A stretch of DNA of 29,538 nucleotides from Anaerolineae bacterium (GCA_027036755.1 JALWDV010000591.1:1-29538), one strand, 5' to 3'; counted from the first letter of the stretch, positions 1 to 7,935 are shown. The notes: a model not told the origin generated them from the sequence alone. Numbers and translations: made by a program.

Positions 1-41
1 GAGGGGGGCCTGCCGCAGCAGAAGCCAAGCCACCGAAAACA

Positions 42-63
42 GACAGGCTACCTTAGCAGTTAC
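42..63 (-). repeat. Short dispersed repeat, copy 1
   Basis: On the minus strand this reads GTAACTGCTAAGGTAGCC followed by TGTC. Two close relatives lie at 14522-14544 and 14583-14604 on the plus strand. All three are intergenic. The motif is not palindromic and I do not recognise its family. Confidence 0.6.
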
Positions 64-75
64 GTTCCATGCTCG

Positions 76-109
76 AAAAAAGGCCCGCTGCATCGCTGCA
101 ACGGGCCTT
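76..109 (-). terminator. Rho-independent terminator of the sulfur/cytochrome operon
   Basis: On the minus strand an AAGGCCCG arm pairs with CGGGCCTT across a loop of about 14 bases that contains TGCAGCGATGCA, and the stem runs directly into TTTT. It starts about 66 bases after the stop codon of the last YeeE gene, where an operon-closing terminator is expected. The plus-strand side has no immediate T tract, so it probably works only for the minus strand. Confidence 0.8.
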
Positions 110-174
110 CGCATTTTTGTAAACCACGCGAAGCGTGAGGCCCGGGCCTCGCCGCTCCGCCAGTCAGAGACGCA

Positions 175-1407
175 TCAACCGCAACCGCCAGCGCCGGTGG
201 GCGCCTTCTTCTGCAGTTTGATGATCTCATAGGGTTCGTGCTCGTGGGGCTGGGGCGGGATGGCGCTGGTCCATTTGTCGCCCAGCGCGTCGGGGATGAC
301 CCAGCCCAATTCATCGTCAGGATGATCAGCGATCTTCTGAAACTGGCCATTGCCATAGGTCTCGATCCAGTTGTTGACGCCGCCTTCCAGCACATAGGCG
401 TTGATGCTGTTCTTGGCCACCAACTGCTTCCACACTTCGATCGCCCTGGCTTCGTCATTGCTCATAACGATGACGACCGTGCCTTCGGGCGCGTCCAGCA
501 ACTCGTCATAAAGCTCGGGAACCTGATTCGTCTCGATGCGGCGGGCGTTTTCGAGATGATAGAGGTTGTAATCCCGCTCGTCGCGCACATCCAGCAGCAC
601 GATGTTGATTAGCGGATCGTAGTAGGCCTGGCTGACTTCTTCGGGCGGCGCAAAGGCCCGGCCTTCGGCCAGCATGGCCTGTTTTTCGGCGTTAGCGTTC
701 CAGGCGTCAGCCAGGGTGGGCTGGCCGATGATGAGGATTGCGCCAGCCATGACCAGCAGCGCCACCGAGATAATGAGCAGAATGCGCTTGTCTTTCTTGC
801 TCTCCTCGGGCGTCAACATGCCCTCGCGGCGTTTCCACGCTTTCTCGATGAGATCGGAGCCCCAAACCAGCATCAGGCCAAATACGATGACGATGGCGAC
901 GATGACTTCGGTGGGCAGCCCCAGCCACTCGGACAGGGTGAAACGGCCCATGAAGCTGGCGTTGTAAAATCCCCAAAAGGCGTCGACAACGCTGCCGAAG
1001 AGCAGGCCGCCCGCCATGACGCCCGCCACAAAGAAGACGCCGTCCAGGTGGCCCGATGATGTGGACACCAGCGAGGTGCCCGGACAGTAGCCTCCGATGA
1101 TGATGCCAAACCCCAGAAGCAGGCCGCCCAGAATGCCGGGCCAGAGATAGGTGGGAGGAACGAAGATGCGGTCATAATCCAGCCACCCCAGGCCGATGGT
1201 GAGGAAGAGCAGGGCCATGGCCACAAGCACCGAGGTGAACATCGTTTTGAATACAGTTTGATCTTTGAAATAGAACTGGCCAACGAGCTTGTGGGCAACG
1301 CCGAACCCGGCGATCTCGAGAGAAGCGCCGAAGGCCATGCCGAACAAGACGAAAACCATGTAGCCCATGGGTTTGCCCAGAATTGCTACAGGATCAAAAG
1401 GCGCCAT
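175..1407 (-). CDS. YeeE/YedE sulfur transporter fused to a cysteine-less rhodanese domain
   Basis: A 410-residue inner-membrane protein. Residues 15-230 carry several hydrophobic segments and the YeeE/YedE signature around C108 (GGYCPGTS), the cysteine that in characterised YeeE relays thiosulfate or sulfane sulfur through the membrane. Residues 258-355 form a rhodanese-like domain with the usual LLDVRDERDY segment, but the active-site loop reads VIVMSNDEAR (312-321) where a catalytic Cys is expected, so it cannot form a persulfide there. A separate cysteine, C409, sits in the tail GAGGCG. The start is preceded by AGGAGG five bases upstream. It is the last gene of the minus-strand block, 44 bases after the second YeeE gene, and a terminator follows. 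Predicted role: import of a reduced sulfur species, with the rhodanese domain as a possible sulfur-binding or docking module. Confidence 0.87.
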   Translation of the reverse strand: MAPFDPVAILGKPMGYMVFVLFGMAFGASLEIAGFGVAHKLVGQFYFKDQTVFKTMFTSVLVAMALLFLTIGLGWLDYDRIFVPPTYLWPGILGGLLLGFGIIIGGYCPGTSLVSTSSGHLDGVFFVAGVMAGGLLFGSVVDAFWGFYNASFMGRFTLSEWLGLPTEVIVAIVIVFGLMLVWGSDLIEKAWKRREGMLTPEESKKDKRILLIISVALLVMAGAILIIGQPTLADAWNANAEKQAMLAEGRAFAPPEEVSQAYYDPLINIVLLDVRDERDYNLYHLENARRIETNQVPELYDELLDAPEGTVVIVMSNDEARAIEVWKQLVAKNSINAYVLEGGVNNWIETYGNGQFQKIADHPDDELGWVIPDALGDKWTSAIPPQPHEHEPYEIIKLQKKAPTGAGGCG

Positions 1408-1451
1408 AAATGCCTCCTAGTAAAGAATGCAAAGGTGTCATGTGCCGAGGA

Positions 1452-2006
1452 TCAGAACCAAAGTCGGCGGACGAAATAGGCCAGCAGATAGCCCCCGGCG
1501 AAGAATGCCAGCAGAAAAGCCCAACTGCCAACCGAAAGGGTGGCCGCGCCATTGAGCCCCTGACCAGAGGTGCAGCCCCGGGCCATCCGGGCGCCGAAGC
1601 CAGCCAGCGTGCCGCCGAAGAAGGCGATGATCCAGCGGGCGGAGAAGGTGACGCGCGGACCTTTGACGGTTTCGATGTTGAAGCGGCCAAAGAACCAGGC
1701 GGAGAGAAAACCGCCGATGAGTACGCCGATATCCAGCATGACAATGAAGGAATCCAGCGGGTTTTTGGAGCCGCCGCCATATTTGATGAGATAGGGCGTG
1801 CTGTTCACCCAGCCCGGAGCCACGATCTTGGCCAGCCCAATGGCGATGCGGTTGGCGCCGCCCGAGGCTCCCAGACCATCGCCAGTGAAGAAGTAGACCA
1901 GGAACAGCACCAGACCAAGGATGACGCCGGCGATGAGCGAGTTGGTGAAGGGCTTGGGCTGCCGTTTCTTTTTCTGTTTTGTCTCGGTTGTGGTTGCAGC
2001 AGTCAT
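1452..2006 (-). CDS. YeeE/YedE family sulfur-transport half protein
   Basis: A 184-residue membrane protein with a basic N-terminus (QKKKRQPK, 11-18) and about four hydrophobic segments (22-42, 85-106, 122-142, 158-178). The YeeE signature GCTSGQGL carries C145. It is about half the length of single-chain YeeE. With the following protein it contributes the two signature cysteines found in paired YeeE/YedE systems, so the two probably act together. AAGGAGG lies nine bases before the ATG. It is 69 bases downstream of the seven-heme cytochrome gene. The substrate, thiosulfate or another sulfane sulfur compound, is inferred from the family and the neighbours. Confidence 0.87.
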   Translation of the reverse strand: MTAATTTETKQKKKRQPKPFTNSLIAGVILGLVLFLVYFFTGDGLGASGGANRIAIGLAKIVAPGWVNSTPYLIKYGGGSKNPLDSFIVMLDIGVLIGGFLSAWFFGRFNIETVKGPRVTFSARWIIAFFGGTLAGFGARMARGCTSGQGLNGAATLSVGSWAFLLAFFAGGYLLAYFVRRLWF

Positions 2007-2075
2007 AAAGAGATGCCTCCTTTTTATCGAGCGCGGCGGTCTGCGAAGAAAAACAGACCGCCGCGTCTTCGTGCG

Positions 2076-4802
2076 TTAGACAGTGGTCATGTGGTCTTCT
2101 TCCTCGACTTCCACTTCTTCCCAACCGGTGATCATGCCCTCGATGGCCGCCAGCGGCGTATGGCCGGTGGTGGTGAGATACATGTGCATGATCACAAAGG
2201 CGGCGAAGGACCAGGCGATGAAGGTGTGGAGCGGAGCGATGTAGCGCAGACCGCCGATGGCCTCGGAGAGGGTGGGCCATCGCTGCGCGCCCCAGATGAG
2301 GATGCCGGTGATGATCTGCAACGGCAACAACACGTTGAGGATCACCAGGTAGGTCATCTGCTGCAAGGGGTTCATCTTGCGCTTTTCGTTCTTCTCGAAT
2401 GGATGAGGCTCGCCCTTGAAGATGCCCCTTCCGTAGAACATGGCCTGTTGCAGCGACTGATGGAAGAAGCCCTTGGGCTCGGGCAGGAACTGCTGGATGG
2501 AATGTCCGGCCAGGAAGTAGAAGAGAGCGAAGAAGGCGTTGAACAGCAGCAGGAAGCCCAGCACGTTGTGGACGGGAACCACTGCGCCCATATCGAATGC
2601 GCCGAACATATCGGGGCGATGAATGACGATGCCCGTCAAGATCAGCAGGATAATGGCGATGGCCTGCGTCCAGTGCCAGAAGCGTTCGTAGAAGGTGTAG
2701 AGGTAGAGCTTGCGGGTGGGGCCATGATGCGTGATCGCCCCGTGGGCCGCGGCGTACATGCGCAAACCGCCGTGGACGAACACCCCGGCGAAAACGCCCA
2801 GCAGCATCAGCACGCCCAACCAGTCGATCCACTTCACCCGATCGTGGCCGGGCAAATACAGCCCTTCCTTGGCGGTGTCGGGCCTGAAGTACAGCGCCCC
2901 GTTCTCATCCTTGATCATATCGCCGGTGGGCTCCATGTTCACATCCCCCACCAGCGCGGGCGTGACATCGCCTGGGGTGTAGCTGGCAAGCATCAGCGCA
3001 TCGGAGACGCGCGAGCTGTCGCTGTGGCAGGCGGTGCAATCCTGGGTGGAGTATTCTCCCCAGGTGGTGTCGTGGGAGATGCTGTAAGGCTGCACCTCGG
3101 CCTGGATGCGGGGATTGCTCAGGCCCAGGGCCTCCAACTGCGCCCGCACCACGTTCTCCTTCTCCTCATTGTCGATGCGAAGCTCGACCTTTGTCAGGCG
3201 TCCATCGCCGTTGACGTCGAAAGCGGACACAATTTCGGGCTTGTAATCGCCCTTGTCGTCGAAGAAGGCCTTTTTCAGATCCATCTGGCGCACCGGGCGG
3301 GCGGGATCGCCATAAACCCAGTACCAGGAGCTGATCAGATTGAAGGGGGCCAGCTTGAGATTGCCCTCGGTGTCGTAGCGGGGCAGCAGGATGGGCTTGA
3401 AGCCCTCCATCATGTTGTAGGGGTTGTGCGGATTGCCGTCGCCCGTGACGTTGCGGTAGGTGAGAATGCCCTTGCCTTCCTCATCGATTACCGTCCAGTC
3501 GTTTTGCTGGATGGCGGTGGCGTGCATGGCCGGGATGTGGCAGGCTTCGCAACTCAGTTTCTGGGCGTGTCGATCTTCGTAAGGCAGCCACGAGTGAGTG
3601 GATTTATAGTCGTGGCACGATTCGCAGCGGCGCATGCTCTCGGTGAAGGCGGAGCCCACCTCGTCTTTGGTGACCGCGCCGCGAGCGAAATCATGGATGG
3701 GTTTTTGCAGATAATCGGCGGTGTCGGGCCGCCGCGGTTCGAAGACGAGATGCTTGGGATTCAGCTCCTTGGGCGGCTCGTAGTAAGCGGGGTTGTTCAG
3801 GGCGAAGTGACAATCGGTGCATTTGAGATTGCGCTCGGCATGAACGTCCCACGAGCGTTTGAGTTCGCTCTTGCCCTTGATGTTCAAGGCGCTATCCGAG
3901 ATGCGCTGGCCCGAGAAAATCTGGCCCGTGCGCAGGGTGTTCCAGTCGTTTTCGTCGAAGTCGCGGTAGGAGAGAGCTGTGGTGATGTCGCTCTGCACCT
4001 CGCCGTGGCATTGACCGCAGTTGCTGCTGGAAGGACTCTGAATGGGTAGGGCGTCTTGTTTGAGGTTGCCCTGCTCATCGAATGCGTCTTTGTTATAAAC
4101 CATGCCATTGCCGTCGGGACTGGGCTGCACGATGCCTGTGCCGACCAGGGTGGCGGTGTTGGCCCATCCAAAGTCGCCCTTCTCCAGCGTGCTTATGCGG
4201 GCCTGATTGTTGGGCTCGGGCGTATGGCAGAGGAAGCAGTTCATCTCCACCGTCCCCGATTCCTTCCAGTTCCAGGGCTCCAATTCGCCTGTTTCTGGAT
4301 TGAGGATGCTGGTCTCTGGATTATCGGCGCCGCCAGCCATATCCTTCAACGGCATGCCGTTGCGACTGACGGCAGCGGGCCCGCCACCGGCGTGATGCGT
4401 TCCATACACCTGAATCCAGCCGGCCGTGGTCAGATCGATGGTCTTGTCTTCCGGCGGGCTGAGATAACGGTAGGTGATGGGGTCCCACAGGCCGAAGAGG
4501 CCTTTGCTGGTGTCCCACGGGCGGCCCGAGGGGGCCTTTCCTGCGGGGAACATTTCGTTCAATCCGACCTGGCTATGGAAGCTGTGCTTTTCGATGAACT
4601 CGCTGTCGTGACAGCCGCCGCAGGTCTGCATAACTGAGATGGGTTTGCCAGAATCGAGGACGTTGACTCCGTCTTCATCCAGCAACGGGAAGGTGGGATG
4701 AATGGGGGAGGGTTGGGCGGAGGCGACGCCCAGGGTGGCGAGGGCCAGTATCAGCGCCAACGCCATCAGCCCCAAATAGCGCTTGAAGCTGTGATGCGTC
4801 AT
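2076..4802 (-). CDS. Seven-heme cytochrome c fused to a cytochrome b-type membrane anchor
   Basis: A 908-residue protein with a signal peptide or anchor (7-30, ending near ASA-QPSP). It has seven CXXCH heme c sites at 61, 189, 262, 328, 393, 418 and 589. An EF-hand-like calcium loop (DVNGDGRLTKVE, 529-540) precedes the seventh heme. Residues 657-880 hold five membrane segments. Histidines in RFWHW, VPVHNVLG, LHTFIAW and IMHMY suit two b hemes, as in cytochrome b561/FdnI-type quinone-linked subunits. The acidic tail ends EEVEVEEEDHMTTV. Its start codon overlaps the octaheme gene stop (ATGA), implying translational coupling. I infer that it moves electrons between the quinone pool and the periplasmic octaheme partner. 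Direction and substrate cannot be read from sequence. The fusion of a multiheme domain with a b-type anchor in one chain is notable. Confidence 0.85.
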   Translation of the reverse strand: MTHHSFKRYLGLMALALILALATLGVASAQPSPIHPTFPLLDEDGVNVLDSGKPISVMQTCGGCHDSEFIEKHSFHSQVGLNEMFPAGKAPSGRPWDTSKGLFGLWDPITYRYLSPPEDKTIDLTTAGWIQVYGTHHAGGGPAAVSRNGMPLKDMAGGADNPETSILNPETGELEPWNWKESGTVEMNCFLCHTPEPNNQARISTLEKGDFGWANTATLVGTGIVQPSPDGNGMVYNKDAFDEQGNLKQDALPIQSPSSSNCGQCHGEVQSDITTALSYRDFDENDWNTLRTGQIFSGQRISDSALNIKGKSELKRSWDVHAERNLKCTDCHFALNNPAYYEPPKELNPKHLVFEPRRPDTADYLQKPIHDFARGAVTKDEVGSAFTESMRRCESCHDYKSTHSWLPYEDRHAQKLSCEACHIPAMHATAIQQNDWTVIDEEGKGILTYRNVTGDGNPHNPYNMMEGFKPILLPRYDTEGNLKLAPFNLISSWYWVYGDPARPVRQMDLKKAFFDDKGDYKPEIVSAFDVNGDGRLTKVELRIDNEEKENVVRAQLEALGLSNPRIQAEVQPYSISHDTTWGEYSTQDCTACHSDSSRVSDALMLASYTPGDVTPALVGDVNMEPTGDMIKDENGALYFRPDTAKEGLYLPGHDRVKWIDWLGVLMLLGVFAGVFVHGGLRMYAAAHGAITHHGPTRKLYLYTFYERFWHWTQAIAIILLILTGIVIHRPDMFGAFDMGAVVPVHNVLGFLLLFNAFFALFYFLAGHSIQQFLPEPKGFFHQSLQQAMFYGRGIFKGEPHPFEKNEKRKMNPLQQMTYLVILNVLLPLQIITGILIWGAQRWPTLSEAIGGLRYIAPLHTFIAWSFAAFVIMHMYLTTTGHTPLAAIEGMITGWEEVEVEEEDHMTTV

Positions 4803-6316
4803 TGTTGGCCTCCTGGCTGAGCATTGGCGGTTTCGAGGTTGACTTTACGGCTGCCGTAGATCATGGGATCTCCTTCATAGCCCAGGGCCTTCCAGTCCAG
4901 GCGGCCGGGCTTGCCATCGGGGGTGTGACAGGCGTTGCATTGCAGGGCGTCTTCTTTGGGAGCCACCATGTGGGTGGTGGGCCAATACATGGCGGTGCGA
5001 GCGAAGCCGAAATCGCCGCTGTAAGGCAGACCAAAGGCCGCCGCGCCATCTCGCAGCGCTTTATCCCAATCGAAGTCGCTCCAATAGCCGCCGGGCCCGT
5101 AGGTGTGCGGCGTCAGCAGGATGTTGTACTTCTTGTCATAAGGTTGCGTGGCGTGATGCACCTTGAAGGGGAAAATTTTGGCGGTGGGGTCGTTGATGTC
5201 GCCCGCGGGCGGATTCAGCGCCAACTCCTGCGATGGATCGAATTTGTCGCCGACGAGATAGCGATCCTTGACGCCGCCGTTGTACCAGGCGTAGGTGGGA
5301 GCCACGTCTCGCTCGTAGACGAATTTGCCCTTGATCTTCAGATACTCATGCGGATTGGTGATGGGCAGGTCTTTGCCCGCCTGAGACCAATCCCAATAGG
5401 TTTTGGTGGCCTCTTTGCGGGCGAAGTTGGGAATGTGGCAGGTCTGGCAGGCCACCGTCTTGGTGTGCATGTTCAGCCGATCGTCCTGATGCGGGGTTTC
5501 GCTGTGACAATCGGTGCAGCGGGCCTGATTTTTGTCGTCCAGGCTGACGCTGATAGAGCGGCCCTTGAAGACGTGGTTGCCTTCATAGCGATGGCAGTCG
5601 GTGCAGACCATGCCTTCGCCGCCCATGTGCACATCCAGCTCCCGGGTGGGATTGATGAGAGAGTTGTCCAGATCGCCATGTTTGACAGCATCGCCGCCGC
5701 CGCCGCGGAAGTGGCAGGTCCCGCAATTGAGTCGGGTGGGATTGCCCACGTGCTTGGCGATATTGACCAGATCAACCGATTTGGCGGGGACGCCAGACTT
5801 TGCTTTGACATAATATCCGGTATTGTCATGGCAGGCCAGGCAATCGATGTTCTTGGGATCGGAGAAATCGAAATTGTCATCTTCCCAGCCATATCCGGCG
5901 TGGCAGGCGGTGCAAGCGGGCCAGTTGGGCCTGATGGTGATGCAGAAGTTGTTGATTACATAACCTTTGCCCGTTTTGACCGGCTCTTTCAACCCCAGCA
6001 CGTTGTCATGCACGCCCGGAACTTCATCCAGCGAGTATTCGTGCGTCCAGGTGAAGTGGTTGTTTTTCATCATGTCTTCGCCCGCCTCGGGGTGGCAGGT
6101 GAGACAGGCCTCGGTGACATCCTGCCCCGTTTTGAAATCGGCGTTTGCAAAAAAGCCGCTATGATCAGTGGGAACCGGATGTTTGGGAAGATTGGTGCGT
6201 GGGTTGTCGATTTGTTGGGATGCAGCTTTGGGGATGGCAACCAAGGCGATGGGGACCCCAAAGATGATCAGGGTGATGAGAACGCCTATAATCCAATTTT
6301 TTTTGCCATGAAGCAT
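4799..6316 (-). CDS. Octaheme c-type cytochrome, tetrathionate reductase (OTR) family
   Basis: A 505-residue exported cytochrome. An N-terminal membrane segment (8-31, ending in KAASQQ) is followed by eight CXXCH sites at 71, 135, 159, 198, 238, 267, 290 and 460. The DHSGFF segment, the MMKNNHFTWTH stretch after heme 1 and the NNFCI...CTACHAGYGW block match the octaheme tetrathionate reductase family described from Shewanella. Members of that family reduce tetrathionate, nitrite or hydroxylamine in vitro, so the true substrate is open. YeeE neighbours favour a sulfur compound. GAGGT lies about 12 bases before the start. It is the first structural gene of the block, 188 bases after the ArsR gene on the same strand. 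Assignment to the family is firm, the reaction is not. Confidence 0.85.
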   Translation of the reverse strand: MLHGKKNWIIGVLITLIIFGVPIALVAIPKAASQQIDNPRTNLPKHPVPTDHSGFFANADFKTGQDVTEACLTCHPEAGEDMMKNNHFTWTHEYSLDEVPGVHDNVLGLKEPVKTGKGYVINNFCITIRPNWPACTACHAGYGWEDDNFDFSDPKNIDCLACHDNTGYYVKAKSGVPAKSVDLVNIAKHVGNPTRLNCGTCHFRGGGGDAVKHGDLDNSLINPTRELDVHMGGEGMVCTDCHRYEGNHVFKGRSISVSLDDKNQARCTDCHSETPHQDDRLNMHTKTVACQTCHIPNFARKEATKTYWDWSQAGKDLPITNPHEYLKIKGKFVYERDVAPTYAWYNGGVKDRYLVGDKFDPSQELALNPPAGDINDPTAKIFPFKVHHATQPYDKKYNILLTPHTYGPGGYWSDFDWDKALRDGAAAFGLPYSGDFGFARTAMYWPTTHMVAPKEDALQCNACHTPDGKPGRLDWKALGYEGDPMIYGSRKVNLETANAQPGGQQ

Positions 6317-6504
6317 AAGCCTTACCTCACTATGATGTTAGTGTGTATGGGGTCAGGCTTCCTGCTGGAGAGTTTTTTTGATTCAGCGAGCGGGAAGGCT
6401 GAAAAAGTGAGTGTTTGATGAATGATGATGTGTTTCATTTTCTGGCCAGAAAACAAAAAGCGATTTTGAGTTTGGTGCGATGATGGTTTTTGCGTTTTTG
6501 CGAG

Positions 6505-6855
6505 TTAGCTTGCCTCCTTTGATGGTGATAGCGTTTGTTCCAGTAATTGAGAATGCGTGCTGATGCGCTGGTTCAGGACGTCGCGCAGGAGCTCCAGCGC
6601 CTGGATGACGCGATTGTCGCTGAGATCATAAATGACCTCGCGTCCACGCCGCTCAAAGGTGACCAATCCGCTGTTGCGCAGGATGCGCAGATGTCGCGAG
6701 ACGGTGGATTGAGGCAAACGCAGGCGTGAGGTCAGGTCTGTGACGTTGCTGGGGCGCTCCGAAAGTGCATAGAGGATGGCGATGCGGTTGGGGTCGGAAA
6801 TGCCGGAGCATAGCTCGGCATGCATTCGGGCGATCTCCGCTCGGCGGGGAATCAT
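6505..6855 (-). CDS. ArsR-family transcriptional repressor, single cysteine
   Basis: A 116-residue winged-helix regulator: DPNRIAILYALSE leads into the DNA-binding helices VTDLTSRLRLPQSTVSRHLRILRNSGLV and the wing FERRGREVIYDLSD. A longer reading frame begins at 6912, but that start would place the operator inside the coding sequence. The ATG at 6855 has AAGGAG eight bases upstream (6864-6869), so I use it. The only cysteine is C16 (ELCSGISDP). Sulfide-responsive ArsR proteins (BigR/SqrR) use two cysteines, so a two-thiol switch within one chain is not possible here. Its position directly upstream of the cytochrome/YeeE block suggests that it represses itself and probably that block. The inducer is unknown. 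Confidence 0.85.
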   Translation of the reverse strand: MIPRRAEIARMHAELCSGISDPNRIAILYALSERPSNVTDLTSRLRLPQSTVSRHLRILRNSGLVTFERRGREVIYDLSDNRVIQALELLRDVLNQRISTHSQLLEQTLSPSKEAS

Positions 6856-6863
6856 CAGGGGCG

Positions 6864-6869
6864 CTCCTT
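6864..6869 (-). promoter_or_regulatory. Ribosome binding site that fixes the ArsR start
   Basis: AAGGAG on the minus strand, eight bases before the ATG at 6855. No comparable site precedes the two upstream in-frame ATGs (6879, 6912). Confidence 0.75.
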
Positions 6870-6884
6870 GGGTGAACATAAACA

Positions 6885-6908
6885 ACGTATCCGCATTTCC
6901 GGATACGT
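6885..6908. promoter_or_regulatory. Palindromic ArsR operator
   Basis: Perfect inverted repeat with arms ACGTATCCG and CGGATACGT around a six-base spacer. The form (TATCCG-N6-CGGATA) is typical of ArsR-family operators. It lies between the candidate promoter and the ribosome binding site of the ArsR gene, consistent with autorepression. I found no second copy in the 188-base gap before the octaheme gene. Confidence 0.82.
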
Positions 6909-6919
6909 ACACTCACCGT

Positions 6920-6946
6920 ATTTTAATCTTTTTTGTCTGTGGTCAA
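6920..6946 (-). promoter_or_regulatory. Candidate promoter of the ArsR gene
   Basis: On the minus strand TTGACC and TAAAAT are separated by 15 bases, somewhat shorter than the ideal 17. The operator palindrome starts 11 bases downstream of the -10 box, so a bound repressor would cover the transcription start. Confidence 0.5.
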
Positions 6947-7084
6947 TATGATGCAGATCATGTTTTGGTATCGTCGTTACAATTTCATGTTAGCACAGCG
7001 AAATGTCTGGCGAACAGGGATTCCAGATGTCATAAAAAGAGCATTGACACGAAGGGGCGGGCGTGATAAGATACACACGGAACC

Positions 7085-7620
7085 ATGAAGCCCAAAGTAT
7101 ATCTCGAAACCTCCATCATCAGCTATCTCACCTCTCGCACCAGTCGCGATTAATCATCGCCGCACATCAACAGATCACCCATGATTGGCTCCACTGCAAA
7201 AAGGTCATTTCACCACAGAGACACGGAGGACACGGAGAAAATAGTGGTAGTTCACAGAGAAATTCCTCTCCAAATCTCACCTTTTTCTTCCTCCGTGCAC
7301 TCTGTGCCTCCGTGTTGAAGGTTTTTTCAGTGCAGCCATGATTGGTGGGAAAACTATCGCCATAACTTCGATTGTTGAGTTTGACCGAGGAAAGCGCGCA
7401 CCTAGCGGAAAAGCTGGTGCGTGATGGACCGATTCCTCCCAAGGCGGCTGTCGATGCGTTCCATATTGCTGTCGCAACGTTCCACGGCATGGATTATCTG
7501 CTCACATGGAACTTCAAACACATCGCCAACGCGGTCATGCGTTCCGGAATCGAGCAGGTTTGCCGAATGGCGGGTTATGAGCCGCCGATTATTTGCACCC
7601 CCCAAGAGCTTTTGGAGTGA
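7085..7620 (+). pseudogene. PIN-domain (VapC-like) nuclease, broken by frameshift, insertion and deletion
   Basis: Three separated pieces of one PIN-domain protein remain. Piece 1 starts at 7085 (MKPKVYLETSIISYL...) and hits a stop after SRD because one T is missing in GAT-TTA-ATC. Piece 2 (LIIAAHQQITHDW) is split by a 147-base insertion between TGG and TGG. Piece 3 resumes as WENYRHNFDC and then jumps, with roughly 30 codons missing, to LLSLTEESAHLAEKL, DAFHIA and LLTWNFKHIANA and ends at 7620. The ETS and DAFHIA motifs and the TWNFKH segment are those of plant/bacterial-type PIN nucleases. In the intact family this would be a toxin-like RNase. Here it cannot be made. The small gene 7624-7800 follows directly and is probably its former partner. 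Confidence 0.85.
7189..7335. mobile_element. 147-bp MITE-like insertion inside the PIN gene
   Basis: The insertion is flanked by a perfect 10-base duplication CCATGATTGG (7179-7188 and 7336-7345), and removing one copy with the insert restores the PIN reading frame. The ends are imperfect inverted repeats (CTCCACTGCAAAAAGG against CTGCACTGAAAAAACC). The inside is a long imperfect palindrome built of CACAGAGACACGGAGG-type sequence and its complement, CTCTGTGCCTCCGTG. There is no coding sequence. CACAGAGACACGGAG-like repeats are widespread in bacterial genomes. Here one copy has clear insertion boundaries. Confidence 0.82.
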
Positions 7621-7623
7621 AAG

Positions 7624-7800
7624 ATGATGTATGATGATCCCATCGTGAAAGAAGTGCGTCGCGTGCGCGAGGCCCTGGCGGCACAATTTGATTTCGACTT
7701 GCGGAGGTTGTATCGGACATTGAAGCGCAAAGAGCAACAATGTGGGCAAGAAGTCGTCGCTTTTGGCCCCAAACCAACCGGTTCGGGTGAAATGCAGTAA
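7624..7800 (+). CDS. Small PIN-associated hypothetical protein (58 residues)
   Basis: A complete small frame, MMYDDPIVKEVRRVREAL..., ending GSGEMQ. GGAG lies eight bases before the first ATG (a second ATG follows at once). It starts three bases after the stop of the PIN pseudogene, the typical spacing of a toxin-antitoxin or toxin-associated pair. Predicted mostly helical, with a basic middle (DLRRLYRTLKRKEQQ). I recognise the general type, a short protein starting MYDDPIV that accompanies PIN genes, but no function has been established. With its partner destroyed it may now be an orphan. The ending may be altered, since repeat sequence begins immediately after the stop. Confidence 0.7.
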   Translation: MMYDDPIVKEVRRVREALAAQFDFDLRRLYRTLKRKEQQCGQEVVAFGPKPTGSGEMQ

Positions 7801-7935
7801 GACGCAGAGCCGCAAAGGAAAAAAGCAAAGAAAAAACTTGTCGTCTTGGCGACCCTTCGGCTGCGCTCAGGACATGCTTTGCGTGAGATTAGCTTTTTTG
7901 GTTTCGGCTTGTCCGGGTTAGGAGACGCATAGCAA
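7801..7935. repeat. Intergenic repeat debris
   Basis: Contains GACGCAGAGCCGCAAAGG and an A-rich AAGCAAAGAAAAAAC stretch, then CTTCGGCTGCGCTCAGGACA. A related stretch (GGGAAAAAGAAGCAAAGAAATCTTGGCGG) is at 23240-23268. No gene is visible. Confidence 0.5.

Noticed and set aside
1410..4049. 879-codon open frame on the plus strand
   Set aside because: It lies wholly opposite the cytochrome and YeeE genes, whose heme and membrane motifs are clear. Its translation is His/Gly/Asp-rich without domains, as expected from the complement of GC-rich codons.
4802..6418. 538-codon open frame on the plus strand
   Set aside because: Antisense shadow of the octaheme cytochrome, whose eight CXXCH sites are on the other strand.
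6856..6912. Longer ArsR start at 6912 or 6879
   Set aside because: The first would place the operator inside the gene, and neither has a ribosome site. The ATG at 6855 has AAGGAG at ideal spacing.
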